Positions 15,334 through 24,878 are shown, counted from the first letter of the stretch. The stretch is 52,150 nucleotides of DNA from Beijerinckiaceae bacterium (GCA_903970475.1 CAJCIQ010000076.1:1-52150); one strand, 5' to 3'. Numbers and translations: made by a program. Notes: a model not told the origin generated them from the sequence alone.

Positions 15334-18135
15334 ATGCAATACTGGATTATGATTAGACTGCTTATTTTTTTCCTGCTGACCATTTTTATTGTGCCGACAA
15401 CCAAGGCAGGTGTACTTAAAGGAAAAGTAATTGATCCAGGATCAGGAGAAGGGGTAGTAGGGGCCAGCGTGGAGATCAAAGAGCTGCACAAGGAAGTGCT
15501 CACTGGCTTAGATGGTTCTTATGTCCTCAAAAACATTCCTGAAGGAAAATACACCCTAACCATACATGCCGTGTCTTACCAGCCGGTAAGCGAACCCATA
15601 GAGATAGGTTCGGGCCAAACCAATCTGGTGGAGAATGTAACCATGAAAGTTGCCCGTAAGGATTTGCAAGAAGTGCGTATTGACGTAGGCCGTAATATGG
15701 GTACTTCTGACGGGGGAGCCCGTAAGCTGGAAAAAGTTTCTGACAACATCATGAACGTGCTGAGTGAGCACCAGATCCGCTTAATGCCAGACCTGACGGT
15801 AGCCAATGTGCTCAGGAGGGTATCAGGCGTGACGGTAGATAGGGGTTATGACGGGGAAGGCAGATTTCCCGTGATCAGGGGCATGGATAAGCGCTACAAC
15901 TATACCCTGATCAATGGGATCAAAATTCCCAGCCCGGATGACAAGAATAGGTATGTGCCCATGGATATTTTCCCTTCTGATATATTAGAAAGGCTGGAGG
16001 TGATCAAATCCCTGACGCCGGATATGGAAGGCGATGCCATAGGGGGTGTCATGAACCTGGTGCTGAAGGATGCACCGGACGTTAAGATGGTGAACGTGCA
16101 TGGATCTTTGGGATATTCACAGATGTTGTTCGACCATCCCTTCACCAGCTTTGATCATGGAGCCGTGAATCAAAAGTCTCCAGGTGAGATCTATGGAGCT
16201 AATACCATACCAACCTATAATCAGTTCTCTACAGGTAACCTGGTATTCACCACCGGTCATCCACTTCCGGATGGACAGTTGGGTTTCTCTTTGGGTAACC
16301 GATTTTTCAACAGGCGACTGGGGGTGATCCTGAGCGGGTCTTTTCAGAGCGCAGACCGCATGAGCAAAGACCAGTTTTTCGAACTGAGCCCTCAGCCTGA
16401 TCCAATTGTAAATGGCAGCAATCCTGAAATAACGGATGAAGAAAACAGGACTTATTCCATTCATGAAGACCGGCTGGCTGCGCACGCTAAAGTGGATTAC
16501 CGCCTGGATGATCACAACCATATTAGTTTATATGGTATGGCCATGCAGCTCAATGCTTACGAATCCAGGATGATCACCGATTCTTCGGAGACACAAAGAT
16601 TGGCTCCGGGCCAAGGGGTTGTTCAATATATGTCCAGGTCTAAAACAACCCTCCAATCTATATATAATGCTACGTTGCAGGGGCAGCATACGTTGGCCGG
16701 GAATCACTTGTTCATCAACTGGTCAGGGGTCTATTCCTATGCGGGACAAAAAGTTCCCGATAAGGCGGAGCTTACCCTGTCGCAGGTATTTGCGCCTGAT
16801 CCTTCCGGTAAGGTAGGCCCTTCGTCACAACCCATTCTGGCTGGTCTTGACCGCATATGGCAACACAATGAAGACCATACTTATGCTGGTTACCTTAACC
16901 TGCACTATAAATTCCAAACCGGACTTCAAAAATGGGAGCTGGGTGTGGGTGCCATGTACAGGCATACGGAGCGTCACAATTATTATAATGAGTATGACTT
17001 CGATTATCCCAATAATACCGTATTCACCAATATCCAGGACGCGCCTTTTTACATGGCCAATGCAGGAACGCCCGGAAGCCCCAACGCATATGACGCAACA
17101 GAGAACATTAGCGCCGGATATGGGGAACTAAGGTGGATTCCTTCCCGTCGCTGGAATATACTGGCCGGCGTACGCTTTGAAAATACCAATCAACAATATA
17201 ATCAATACGAAGAATCCATTAACGTTCCAGCCAAAGAAGGTACTGTAACCTATATGGATCCCCTGCCCAGCGCCCAGATTAAATACGCGCTGACGGACAA
17301 ACAGGCCCTGCACCTGACTTACTTCAGCGCTATTACCAGGCCAGGCTATTTTGAGATTGTACCCTACTCTTTCGTTGGTGAGTACTACACGGAGAATGGC
17401 AACTACAACCTCAAGCATGTAAAGGCCCAGAATGTGGACCTGAGGTACGAGTATTTTCCAGGCGGCGCCGATCAACTCTTGGTGGGTGCTTTCTTCAAAA
17501 AAATAGAGAACCCCATCGAGTACGTGTATGAAAGGCCTGCTACTTCGGAAAGCGTGATAGAGCCGAGTAATTTGGGTACGGCCACCAACTTCGGAGGCGA
17601 AGTAGTGTACACGCATTACTTCCATAAGTTCGGGATTTCCGCCAACTATACTTATACCCATTCCAATATCCCTTCCGTATACAAGTATTATTATACCAGC
17701 GCTTATGGGAACGATACCACCAGGTTGTTGACAAAGAACCGTCCCATGCAGGGGCAGGCGGCCCATGTTGGTAACCTCAGCCTGCTGTTTAAGGATCCAC
17801 ATACGGGCATTGAGCTGCAATTGTCTACCATATATACGGGCCGTCATATCGTTTACCTGTCCCAATACGGAACCCCCAATGCCAGTATGGACTATTGGCA
17901 GAGAGGAACCTTGATTGAAGACTTCTCCTCAGAGAAGTCAATAGGACGGCATTTTGCGCTCTATGTAAAGCTCAACAACCTGTTGAATACGCCGGACATT
18001 ATTGAAATGAGGTTTCCTCCCACTGCCCAGCAAAAAGCGCTATGGCCCGATGCTACTCAGCGCAGCGACCGCACTTTGGTGGAAAAGAAATATTTCGGCC
18101 AATCCTACCTGATCGGACTCAGGTACCATCTCTAA
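15334..18135 (+). CDS. TonB-dependent receptor with carboxypeptidase-regulatory-like domain
   Basis: A 933-residue outer-membrane receptor. A signal peptide (ending near TTKA) is followed by a CarboxypepD_reg-like domain (about 27-105; LKGKVIDPGSGEGVVGASVEI), a plug domain (about 125-240; LPDLTVANVLRRVSGV-like pattern and VIRGMDKRYN), and a 22-strand barrel ending in GLRYHL with the terminal hydrophobic strand. No SusD-like partner follows; instead a beta-helix lipoprotein (7 bp downstream) and a metallophosphoesterase do. This suggests uptake of a phosphorylated compound or phosphate ester product. The start could also be ATG 15349. Confidence 0.93.
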   Translation: MQYWIMIRLLIFFLLTIFIVPTTKAGVLKGKVIDPGSGEGVVGASVEIKELHKEVLTGLDGSYVLKNIPEGKYTLTIHAVSYQPVSEPIEIGSGQTNLVENVTMKVARKDLQEVRIDVGRNMGTSDGGARKLEKVSDNIMNVLSEHQIRLMPDLTVANVLRRVSGVTVDRGYDGEGRFPVIRGMDKRYNYTLINGIKIPSPDDKNRYVPMDIFPSDILERLEVIKSLTPDMEGDAIGGVMNLVLKDAPDVKMVNVHGSLGYSQMLFDHPFTSFDHGAVNQKSPGEIYGANTIPTYNQFSTGNLVFTTGHPLPDGQLGFSLGNRFFNRRLGVILSGSFQSADRMSKDQFFELSPQPDPIVNGSNPEITDEENRTYSIHEDRLAAHAKVDYRLDDHNHISLYGMAMQLNAYESRMITDSSETQRLAPGQGVVQYMSRSKTTLQSIYNATLQGQHTLAGNHLFINWSGVYSYAGQKVPDKAELTLSQVFAPDPSGKVGPSSQPILAGLDRIWQHNEDHTYAGYLNLHYKFQTGLQKWELGVGAMYRHTERHNYYNEYDFDYPNNTVFTNIQDAPFYMANAGTPGSPNAYDATENISAGYGELRWIPSRRWNILAGVRFENTNQQYNQYEESINVPAKEGTVTYMDPLPSAQIKYALTDKQALHLTYFSAITRPGYFEIVPYSFVGEYYTENGNYNLKHVKAQNVDLRYEYFPGGADQLLVGAFFKKIENPIEYVYERPATSESVIEPSNLGTATNFGGEVVYTHYFHKFGISANYTYTHSNIPSVYKYYYTSAYGNDTTRLLTKNRPMQGQAAHVGNLSLLFKDPHTGIELQLSTIYTGRHIVYLSQYGTPNASMDYWQRGTLIEDFSSEKSIGRHFALYVKLNNLLNTPDIIEMRFPPTAQQKALWPDATQRSDRTLVEKKYFGQSYLIGLRYHL

Positions 18136-18142
18136 AAAAACA

Positions 18143-19537
18143 ATGATCAATATGAAAAGGTTTACCAGGCATGTACAAGCTGCCTTTGCACTGAGTGTGC
18201 TCATTTGCGCAGGTGCGTGTAAGAAATCCAACGATGCTGTAACGGTGTCTACCCCTCCCTTTCAGTCAGGGCAGGCTGTTAGTTCCTCCTCTCCTTTGAG
18301 CGGCTCCATCAAGGGAACCATGCTCTCCGGCCAGACCTACAGCGTAGCCGGTGACATCACGGTTAATGCAGGGGATACCCTGGTCATCCAACCAGGAGTA
18401 ACGGTGAAGATCACCGGTCAATATGATTTCATTGTCAGGGGAACATTCCTGTCCCTGGGTACACAGGCTTCTCCAATCTGGATTACAACGGGTACTGCCC
18501 ATCAGGATCAGCCTTTTTCTTCCATCACGGCTTCTTTGGCTTCTGATCCCGCCCTAAAGGGTGGATGGTATGGCATTAACTGTGATACGACCTGTTCCCT
18601 TTTCGTCATGAAATGGACCCATGTGGAATTTGCCGGTGCTACTTTTGCTTCCACGCCTCCCGTAAGTGGGCTGACGGCCAATACGGCTTCCTATGAAATC
18701 TTCTTCCAAAATCCAAATGGGATATTTGTCATGGAAGACAGTTGGATCTATGGATCTACCGATGATGCCGTCAGGATTACAGATGGTAAGATCTCTGTGA
18801 TGAGGAACACCTTTGAAAAATGTGGTAGCAACACAGGGGAGGCCCTGAACGTTAAGAGTGGCACTGTAGGGGACATCGCCTACAACCTCTTTGTTGGAGC
18901 TGCCACCAATGGTACTAAAATGTCCAATGCCGGGGCTACGGCTATACAAGCCAACCTGCATTGCTACAACAATACTTATGTGGATTGCGGATACCGCAGC
19001 GATACCTATGCTGGTCATGGCGGGTCTATTGACCTGGAAAAACAAGGCAAAGCCTATATCTACAATAACCTGATTGTAGATTCAAGGGTTGGCCTCCGTA
19101 TTGTCAATACAGCCGATACCACCAACAGCTTATACGGTAACACCTACAATTATGGGGATTCTTTGAGCGTGGCTGATATGTTTTATTCCGTTGGTGATGT
19201 AACCCATCCTCAGACCACCGATATTCCTACTCCTTCCTCCTACCTGCCTTCAGGCTATACAGAGGGTGCTTCCTATGATGGCACCTCCGTGGTGAGTGTG
19301 GGTAATCCTCAATTCAAAAATTTCCCCTTACCTAATTACCAGTATCAGAATTATAACTATGCCAGTGGATTTGACTTCCATTTGAATAGCACGTCTCCTG
19401 CTATAGGAAAGGGATATACCAGCTTTGCTCCCTTGGCTGTTGTACCGGTTAGCGCCAATTTCGGAGCTACTGCCATCACAACACCTGGCTCTGATATGGG
19501 TTGCTACCAATCCAATGGTACAGGTAACCAGCATTGA
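18143..19537 (+). CDS. Lipoprotein with right-handed beta-helix fold
   Basis: A 464-residue probable lipoprotein: the signal sequence ends in a lipobox-like ICAGAC with C26 as the acylated residue, followed by KK and a Ser-rich tether. The body has the repeating short-strand pattern of parallel beta-helix proteins (ITVNAGDTLVIQPGVTVKITG near 75-95; DAVRITDGKISVMRNTFEKC near 210-230), which commonly bind or cleave carbohydrates. No catalytic motif is clear. Lying between the TonB receptor and a phosphatase, it may be a surface substrate-binding partner. ATG 18152 is an alternative start. Confidence 0.75.
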   Translation: MINMKRFTRHVQAAFALSVLICAGACKKSNDAVTVSTPPFQSGQAVSSSSPLSGSIKGTMLSGQTYSVAGDITVNAGDTLVIQPGVTVKITGQYDFIVRGTFLSLGTQASPIWITTGTAHQDQPFSSITASLASDPALKGGWYGINCDTTCSLFVMKWTHVEFAGATFASTPPVSGLTANTASYEIFFQNPNGIFVMEDSWIYGSTDDAVRITDGKISVMRNTFEKCGSNTGEALNVKSGTVGDIAYNLFVGAATNGTKMSNAGATAIQANLHCYNNTYVDCGYRSDTYAGHGGSIDLEKQGKAYIYNNLIVDSRVGLRIVNTADTTNSLYGNTYNYGDSLSVADMFYSVGDVTHPQTTDIPTPSSYLPSGYTEGASYDGTSVVSVGNPQFKNFPLPNYQYQNYNYASGFDFHLNSTSPAIGKGYTSFAPLAVVPVSANFGATAITTPGSDMGCYQSNGTGNQH

Positions 19538-19561
19538 TTGTTCAACATTTAGCTAACAGGC

Positions 19562-20494
19562 ATGAAAAGAATTGTAAAGAAGGGTTGGATATTGGCGATG
19601 GCCTTGGGAATACTGGCTTTCACCGGAAAGAAAAAGGATGACCGCAAAGATGCTTTCCATTTCTTCATCGTCAGTGACTGGGGATGGAACGGATGTAAAG
19701 ACCAGCAACCAGTAGCCGATCAAATGGCCAGGTCTGCTGCTGAACTGGAACCCCACTTCATCATTTCCTGCGGAGATAACTTCCAGGTTCAAGGTGTGGC
19801 CAGTGTGCAGGACCCCCTTTGGTTGACCAATTTTGAGTACGTATACAAGGATGTTTACCTTCAATGTGATTGGTATCCCGTGTTGGGTAACCATGATTAT
19901 AAGGGGAATACCCAGGCCGAGATTGATTACTCCGCCATCAGCAGGAGATGGAGGATGGAGTCCAGGTATTATACTTTTGCAAAAAAAATTAATGATTCCA
20001 TTTCCGCCAGGTTTATTTTCCTGGATACTTCTCCTTTTGTAACGGATTATTACAGAAAGCAAGGTTTTCCGGATATCCCCAAACAGGATACGGCCGCCCA
20101 GTTGGCCTGGTTAAAAAATGTGTTGGCTACTTCCAAAGAGCAATGGAAACTGGTGTTCGGCCACCATCCGGTTTATTCGGCAGGAACGGAACATGGCAAT
20201 ACCGCAGAATTGATCCAGCGGTTTAAGCCCTTGTTTGAACGCTACCACGTACAGTTCTATTTTTCGGGACATGATCACGATATGCAACACTTAAAAGAAA
20301 AGACAGGGACGGTGGATTACATCGTTACCGGAGCTGGCGGAGAGCCCAGGCCCAGCGGTACGGATGATTTGTCTCTGTACAGCCATTCAGAACCTGCTTT
20401 TTCTGCTGTGACCATGTTTGGAGATAGCCTTCAGGTAAACTTCCTTAACGCCCAGGGAAAGCTGCTATACAGTACAGCACGTACTTATAGGTAA
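19562..20494 (+). CDS. Secreted metallophosphoesterase (purple-acid-phosphatase-like)
   Basis: A 310-residue calcineurin-like phosphoesterase with an N-terminal export signal. The metal ligands are all visible: D39 in SDWG, D72/N73 in GDNF, N110/H111/D112 in GNHD, H201 in GHHP and H237/H239 in GHDHD. Spacing resembles tartrate-resistant (ACP5-type) purple acid phosphatases rather than PhoX or PafA. It is the last gene of the receptor-lipoprotein operon, 24 bp after the lipoprotein gene, and is followed by a strong terminator. Likely role: releasing phosphate from organic phosphates in the periplasm or at the surface; regulation by phosphate limitation is an inference. Confidence 0.88.
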   Translation: MKRIVKKGWILAMALGILAFTGKKKDDRKDAFHFFIVSDWGWNGCKDQQPVADQMARSAAELEPHFIISCGDNFQVQGVASVQDPLWLTNFEYVYKDVYLQCDWYPVLGNHDYKGNTQAEIDYSAISRRWRMESRYYTFAKKINDSISARFIFLDTSPFVTDYYRKQGFPDIPKQDTAAQLAWLKNVLATSKEQWKLVFGHHPVYSAGTEHGNTAELIQRFKPLFERYHVQFYFSGHDHDMQHLKEKTGTVDYIVTGAGGEPRPSGTDDLSLYSHSEPAFSAVTMFGDSLQVNFLNAQGKLLYSTARTYR

Positions 20495-20511
20495 ATGATT
20501 GTCTATCTTAC

Positions 20512-20547
20512 AGCCTCCGTTTGATTCAAACGGAGGCTTCTTTTTTC
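20512..20547 (+). terminator. Intrinsic terminator of the receptor-phosphatase operon
   Basis: A perfect 12-bp stem (AGCCTCCGTTTG / CAAACGGAGGCT) with a 3-nt loop is followed by TCTTTTTTC. It ends the plus-strand operon 17 bp after the phosphoesterase stop. The minus-strand sigma-factor gene runs into it: its stop codon (20526-20528) lies at the loop, and its last codons form one arm. Confidence 0.9.
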
Positions 20548-21095
20548 AATGACTTTCTCAACAGGATCAGGGCCTTGCAAAGCTGCTTTTCGACAGTGGA
20601 GGGCGGCCTGTCCAAGGCTTCGGCAATCTGACGTATGGTGTAGCCATCCTCCTTATTCATCAGGTATACTTCCCTGTACTTTGGATTCATGCGTAATAGC
20701 CTGGTTTCAACTCCCTTACGGGCATCCAGAAGGTCTAAGAATTGCTCCACATTGTTCGTGGTATTGGTCCTGGTAGCGGCCGCTGTCAGGGTATGCCTTT
20801 GATAATTGGCCTGACTTCGCAGGTGATTGATGATGCGGTTATGGATGGAAGCATATAAATAGGCGGCCAGGGATTGCTTGATTTGCAGGGGGGCATCTTT
20901 TTGGTAGAGTTTGATGAAGAACTCCTGAACCACTTCTTCGCTAAGGCTTTTGTCCTCCAGGTGGTTATAGGTGTACTGAACAAGACCAGCCCAGTATTTT
21001 TTATATAAGATCGTGAATGCGCACTCTTTATCTTCCTTGATCATTTCCAATAGGAACTCGTCGGGCAAGTTAGCGTAGCTCGGTTGTTGCTTCAT
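20526..21095 (-). CDS. RNA polymerase ECF sigma factor
   Basis: A 189-residue ECF sigma-70 factor of the Bacteroidota type: region 2 (FTILYKKYWAGLVQYTYNH ... EEVVQEFFIKLYQK) and region 4 (NPKYREVYLMNKEDGYTIRQIAEAL ... PPSTVEKQLCKALILLRKSL). ATG 21095 is preferred to 21122. Such sigmas usually precede a fecR anti-sigma gene; none lies beside this one, so it is an orphan here or controlled by a distant partner. Its 3' end lies in the terminator of the convergent operon. Confidence 0.9.
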   Translation of the reverse strand: MKQQPSYANLPDEFLLEMIKEDKECAFTILYKKYWAGLVQYTYNHLEDKSLSEEVVQEFFIKLYQKDAPLQIKQSLAAYLYASIHNRIINHLRSQANYQRHTLTAAATRTNTTNNVEQFLDLLDARKGVETRLLRMNPKYREVYLMNKEDGYTIRQIAEALDRPPSTVEKQLCKALILLRKSLKKEASV

Positions 21096-21361
21096 ATAGT
21101 TAGCTTTACCTCTGTTTTGCACAGGGTGAATAGGTGTATTTAAAAGTACAACTATTTTGATTCAAAGATGTTGGCGTATGTACTGATACACAACCCTTTT
21201 GGTAAGATAACGGTGTGCTATACCTGAAATATATTTTGGTTAACTATTTATTGTCAATTAGTTAGAAGAGAGGCCCAGCGCGGGTTGGATTTGTAAATTT
21301 TGGCAGGTTCATGTGGAGGGTATGGACCCCGAGATGTGTCATATGTTTAAATCGCTAAACT

Positions 21362-21949
21362 ATGTCAAAGACACTCCTCATGCTCGGCATTATCCTTTGC
21401 GCTGCTACCTTTTCTGCAAAAGCTCAACTTCAAAAAGGAGATGTAATGGTCGGTGCCGATCTGGCGGACTTCAACATCCAGCTTAACAATCCCAACACAT
21501 TTTCCATGACCATTGACCCAAAGGCTGCCTGGTTCATCAAAGATAACGTGGCCCTTGGTGCTTATGTGAATTTGCAGTTGACCACTGCCAAAAGTGCGGG
21601 AACGAGCGTTAATTATGGAGTAGGCGCTTTAGGTCGCTACTATGTCGCAGACAAGAATGTAAATCTGCTCAAAAGCGGGCGCTGGTTCTTTGAAGCCAAT
21701 GTCGGTATAGAAGGCAGTAATCCTTCCACCGGAAATAGCACCAATGGCCTGGGTATTGGATTTGGTCCAGGCTATGCTTACTTTATTTCTCCAAATGTTG
21801 CCCTGGAAACCTTACTCAAATACCAAGGGATTATTGGCTTTGGTTCTGCGGTCACCTCTTCTTACCTCGATCTTAACCTGGGATTCCAAATTTATTTCCC
21901 TTCCAAGAAGATCAGGCAGATGGCCAAAGACATGAAGAACAATAAATAA
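21362..21949 (+). CDS. Small outer-membrane beta-barrel protein
   Basis: A 195-residue protein with a signal peptide (ending AKAQ) and a succession of amphipathic strands (GDVMVGADLADFNIQL, NYGVGALGRYYVA, NGLGIGFGPGYAYFISPNVALETLLKYQ) ending in FQIYFPSKK, typical of Bacteroidota porin-like or OmpW-like beta-brl proteins of about 8-10 strands. The last 12 residues are basic and probably periplasmic. Function unknown. Confidence 0.72.
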   Translation: MSKTLLMLGIILCAATFSAKAQLQKGDVMVGADLADFNIQLNNPNTFSMTIDPKAAWFIKDNVALGAYVNLQLTTAKSAGTSVNYGVGALGRYYVADKNVNLLKSGRWFFEANVGIEGSNPSTGNSTNGLGIGFGPGYAYFISPNVALETLLKYQGIIGFGSAVTSSYLDLNLGFQIYFPSKKIRQMAKDMKNNK

Positions 21950-22023
21950 GGGAATATTAAGTTTGGGTTAATGCCTTTGCCTTCTTGATGCATGTCAGGG
22001 CCATCCCTTAATTTGCCCCCGCA

Positions 22024-22839
22024 ATGAAAAAGGTTGGTCTCTGCATGTTGTTAACGCTGGGTGGATGGTCCACTTTTGCTCAATCGCCCCTCGCGCCGCT
22101 TCCGGTGTTGGCTCATCATTTGGCGGTCATCGCTCATAGAGGTTATCACCTCCATGTTCCTGAGAATTCTATTGCCTCCATTGAACAGGCCATTAAGGTT
22201 GGTGTCGATTTTGTGGAAATAGACCTTAGGACCACCAAAGATGGCTATCTGGTATTGAGCCATGACGGCAGCGTGAATCGTATGACGGACGGTAAAGGCA
22301 ACGTACGTGACCTTACCTTGGCCCAGATCCAGTCATTAACCTTGCATAGCCCGGACAGCACGGATAAAAATGTATATACGATCCCACAGTTTAAGGAGGT
22401 GCTCGCGGCATGCAAAGGAAGGATTAATATATACCTGGATTTTAAGGAAGCCGACGTGAAGGAAACGTACCGGCAGATCAAGGAAGCGGGTATGGAAAAA
22501 CAAATTGTTGTTTACATTAACAGGCCTGAGCAATATCCCCAATGGCGAGCTATAGCTCCCCAAATGCCTTTAATGGCCAGTTTACCCAGGAATACTACTA
22601 CGTCCGCTCAATTTGAAGCTTTTATGAAACAGACACCAGTGGAGGTGCTGGACAACGTAACCGATACGGCCCTCCTGGCAATGGTTAATCAAAGGGGCGT
22701 GGCCGTTTGGCTGGACGTAGAAGGACCTAACGAGAGCCCTTCGCTTTGGAATGCTGTCATCCAAAAAGGCGTGCAAGGCATGCAGACGGATCATCCGGAG
22801 GCGTTGGTGAAATACCTGGTGGCTCAAGGTAAGCGGTAA
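22024..22839 (+). CDS. Secreted glycerophosphodiester phosphodiesterase
   Basis: A 271-residue GDPD-family enzyme with a signal peptide ending TFAQ. The TIM-barrel active site is visible: H38-R39 in IAHRG, E47-N48 in PENS, E65 and D67 in VEIDLR, H80-D81 in SHDG. It would hydrolyse glycerophosphodiesters to glycerol-3-phosphate and an alcohol in the periplasm. With the nearby metallophosphoesterase it supports a phosphorus-scavenging theme, although it is a separate transcription unit. Length is normal for the family. Confidence 0.93.
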   Translation: MKKVGLCMLLTLGGWSTFAQSPLAPLPVLAHHLAVIAHRGYHLHVPENSIASIEQAIKVGVDFVEIDLRTTKDGYLVLSHDGSVNRMTDGKGNVRDLTLAQIQSLTLHSPDSTDKNVYTIPQFKEVLAACKGRINIYLDFKEADVKETYRQIKEAGMEKQIVVYINRPEQYPQWRAIAPQMPLMASLPRNTTTSAQFEAFMKQTPVEVLDNVTDTALLAMVNQRGVAVWLDVEGPNESPSLWNAVIQKGVQGMQTDHPEALVKYLVAQGKR

Positions 22840-22887
22840 ACCAACTCCGGCCACGACATGGACACCTGCCGCGGATCCGGCTGGGGC

Positions 22888-23622
22888 TCATCGATAACTT
22901 AATTTCCAAAAGGAAATCGTCCTGCGGGTCTTAAAGCCCAGGCTTTCATATAAATGAATAGCGCGATGATTGGTTTCCAATACGTGAAGGAAGGGCAAAC
23001 GCCCTTCCTTCACATTATAGGTACATACGCCTAGGGTTAACCTGGCGCCGTATCCTTTGTTCCTGTAATCCGGATCCGTACAAACGGCACTGATTTCAGA
23101 CATGCCTTTCAGTCTCATACGCTCACCAGCCATGGCGACTAACCTATCCCCTTCCCATATCCCGAAATACTTTCCCAATTGATAGCTATCAGGCTCATAG
23201 TAGCCTGGTTGTACTTTTTGTACCAGGTCGTACATGGTCATTTTATCCTGGGGTTGCAGGGGAGTTACCTGTAGACCCACGGGGGCAGGACCTTCTGCGG
23301 ATTCCGGACCCCAAAGCATTTGTAAGCAGGGCAATTCTTTTTCCATCTGCCAATTTGAGGGTAGGGTAGGCAGATGGCCAATCATAAAAAAGGGTTTGCC
23401 AGGCGGCAGCCATTGTTCCAGGGGGTGGAGGTCGGTAGGGGCGGAGCCATGTGACTCAATCCCGCTCGTAAGCGCGGTGGCGGAGGGCGCGTTCCATGCA
23501 GCAAAGGGCAGGATATGGTTCAGATAAGCTTTTAGGTGCCCATCGCCTGCTGCCAGGTCATGTTGAGGGCCGCAAAGGGCCCACCAGGCCGGATTGTCCA
23601 ACAAGCTTAGGTCAGGATTCAT
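22888..23622 (-). CDS. GNAT family N-acetyltransferase (FR47-like)
   Basis: A 244-residue protein whose C-terminal half is a GNAT domain: ISAVCTDPDYRNKGYGARLTL carries the acetyl-CoA pyrophosphate-binding R-N-K-G-Y-G loop, and HVLETNHRAIHLYESLGF the C-terminal motif. The N-terminal 110 residues are not clearly related to known domains and may be a degenerate second GNAT fold. ATG 23622 fits the family better than the upstream start at 23712, which would overlap the divergent gene's region. Substrate unknown. Confidence 0.85.
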   Translation of the reverse strand: MNPDLSLLDNPAWWALCGPQHDLAAGDGHLKAYLNHILPFAAWNAPSATALTSGIESHGSAPTDLHPLEQWLPPGKPFFMIGHLPTLPSNWQMEKELPCLQMLWGPESAEGPAPVGLQVTPLQPQDKMTMYDLVQKVQPGYYEPDSYQLGKYFGIWEGDRLVAMAGERMRLKGMSEISAVCTDPDYRNKGYGARLTLGVCTYNVKEGRLPFLHVLETNHRAIHLYESLGFKTRRTISFWKLSYR

Positions 23623-23724
23623 GGCTATAAGCGTAGCTTTAAAAAGAAAATTAAAGCTAAGGAAAACTTGCTGACATACTGTTGTCATACCCTGGTGTTT
23701 ACTTTGTATCAAACACTAATAGAT

Positions 23725-24228
23725 ATGATACAATCTGAAGTTCAAGACCAAGTAATTTCCAGGGATGAATTGTTCCATCAATGGGAAGGGCACAGGAAGC
23801 TAACCCGTCGCACCCTGGAGGCTTTTCCGGAAAAAGAACTGTTTACTTTTTCGATTGGCGGAATGCGGCCCTACGCTGAACTGATCAAAGAAATGCTCTC
23901 CATGTCAGAAGCAGGCATCGAAGGCCTGGTATCTGATAAATGGCATGAAGTCAAGGAAGGCGACCACTTTGGGGAAACTGAATATGCTGCCCGCAAACAA
24001 TATTTGCTGGATCGTTGGGATGCCCTTACCGAACGCATTGCGGAACGTTGGCACCTTATCCCAGAAGGGCGATTCCAGGAAATGACGCTTGCCTTTGGTC
24101 AATACAATGACAAGGGATATCGTCTCCTGCTTTACTTCATTGATAATGAGATTCACCATAGGGGACAAGGATATGTATATCTGCGTGCACTAGGTATTGA
24201 GCCCCCTCCTTTTTGGGATAGGCCCTAG
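23725..24228 (+). CDS. DinB-like four-helix protein
   Basis: A 167-residue protein resembling the DinB/YfiT superfamily, putative thiol-dependent transferases. The C-terminal metal-site helix with NEIHHRGQGYVYLRALG is typical. The position where the family usually has the first histidine (helix ELIKEMLSMSEAG after FSIGGMRPY) has no His, so the usual three-His metal site looks incomplete. ATG 23725 is chosen over 23668 because it begins the conserved domain. Function unknown. Confidence 0.8.
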   Translation: MIQSEVQDQVISRDELFHQWEGHRKLTRRTLEAFPEKELFTFSIGGMRPYAELIKEMLSMSEAGIEGLVSDKWHEVKEGDHFGETEYAARKQYLLDRWDALTERIAERWHLIPEGRFQEMTLAFGQYNDKGYRLLLYFIDNEIHHRGQGYVYLRALGIEPPPFWDRP

Positions 24229-24286
24229 ATCTGTATGGTCTTGAATGGATGATGTTTTAAAGGATGGGTATAGCCACGAATACCAG

Positions 24287-24327
24287 AGCGTAAGTATTTG
24301 CCTACAGCAATACTTGCGCTTTTTTTA
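24287..24327 (+). terminator. Intrinsic terminator after the DinB-like gene
   Basis: AGCGTAAGTATT / AATACTTGCGCT forms a 12-bp stem with one G-T pair and a 10-nt loop, followed by TTTTTTATC. Confidence 0.8.
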
Positions 24328-24473
24328 TCTGTTTTAGCCTCAATTAAATATTTAGTAATAAGGCATAATATGTAGAAATAAAAATCTTTATATAAAATTG
24401 ATATACAATTTTTTATGTATATTATTTAAAAATAACTATATTATAAGTGAAGTTTTATATTTCAGTTTATACA

Positions 24474-24481
24474 TAGTTTTG
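24474..24481 (+). promoter_or_regulatory. -7 box TAGTTTTG upstream of small coiled-coil gene
   Basis: An exact match to TAnnTTTG lies 25 nt before ATG 24507, at the end of a markedly AT-rich 150-bp stretch (24340-24490). No clear -33 TTTG at the right distance was found. Confidence 0.35.
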
Positions 24482-24506
24482 TGTTAAATCATTAACTTAA
24501 GATTGC

Positions 24507-24878
24507 ATGGCTATTATGGACCTATCTCTCCCATTACTCAGGCTGTTTAATATTTTTAAAAAGGCTTTTCATCTAAGCGATGAATTCGCTAACGAAGTCG
24601 TTACGACTTTTGATGGAGTTTACAAAGAACAGGTTTGTGTTCATACAGAACACCAGAATGAGATCATCCGAAAGCATATTGAAACACTTAGAACCCATGT
24701 TGATGAAAAATTCGCCCATATGAAAGTTTATGTGGATGTGAAATTTCGTGGTGTAACAAGCGAACTGTTAAAGGCGATTTCGGGCAATCATGCTACTCAA
24801 CTCAAATGGATCTTCTTGTTTTGGATCGGACAGGTTGGCGCGACATTGGGGTTTCTATATTTTGTTCTCCGGAAATAA
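24507..24878 (+). CDS. Hypothetical protein: coiled coil plus C-terminal membrane helix
   Basis: A 123-residue protein that I do not recognise with certainty. It has an amphipathic N-terminus, a helical region rich in His/Glu/Lys (about 40-85) that could form a coiled coil, and one membrane helix (about 100-119, WIFLFWIGQVGATLGFLYFV) near the C-terminus. The layout resembles the DUF1640/CCDC90-like organisation (coiled coil then tail anchor). The AT-rich upstream region is unlike its neighbours and may mark an inserted segment. Confidence 0.6.
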   Translation: MAIMDLSLPLLRLFNIFKKAFHLSDEFANEVVTTFDGVYKEQVCVHTEHQNEIIRKHIETLRTHVDEKFAHMKVYVDVKFRGVTSELLKAISGNHATQLKWIFLFWIGQVGATLGFLYFVLRK

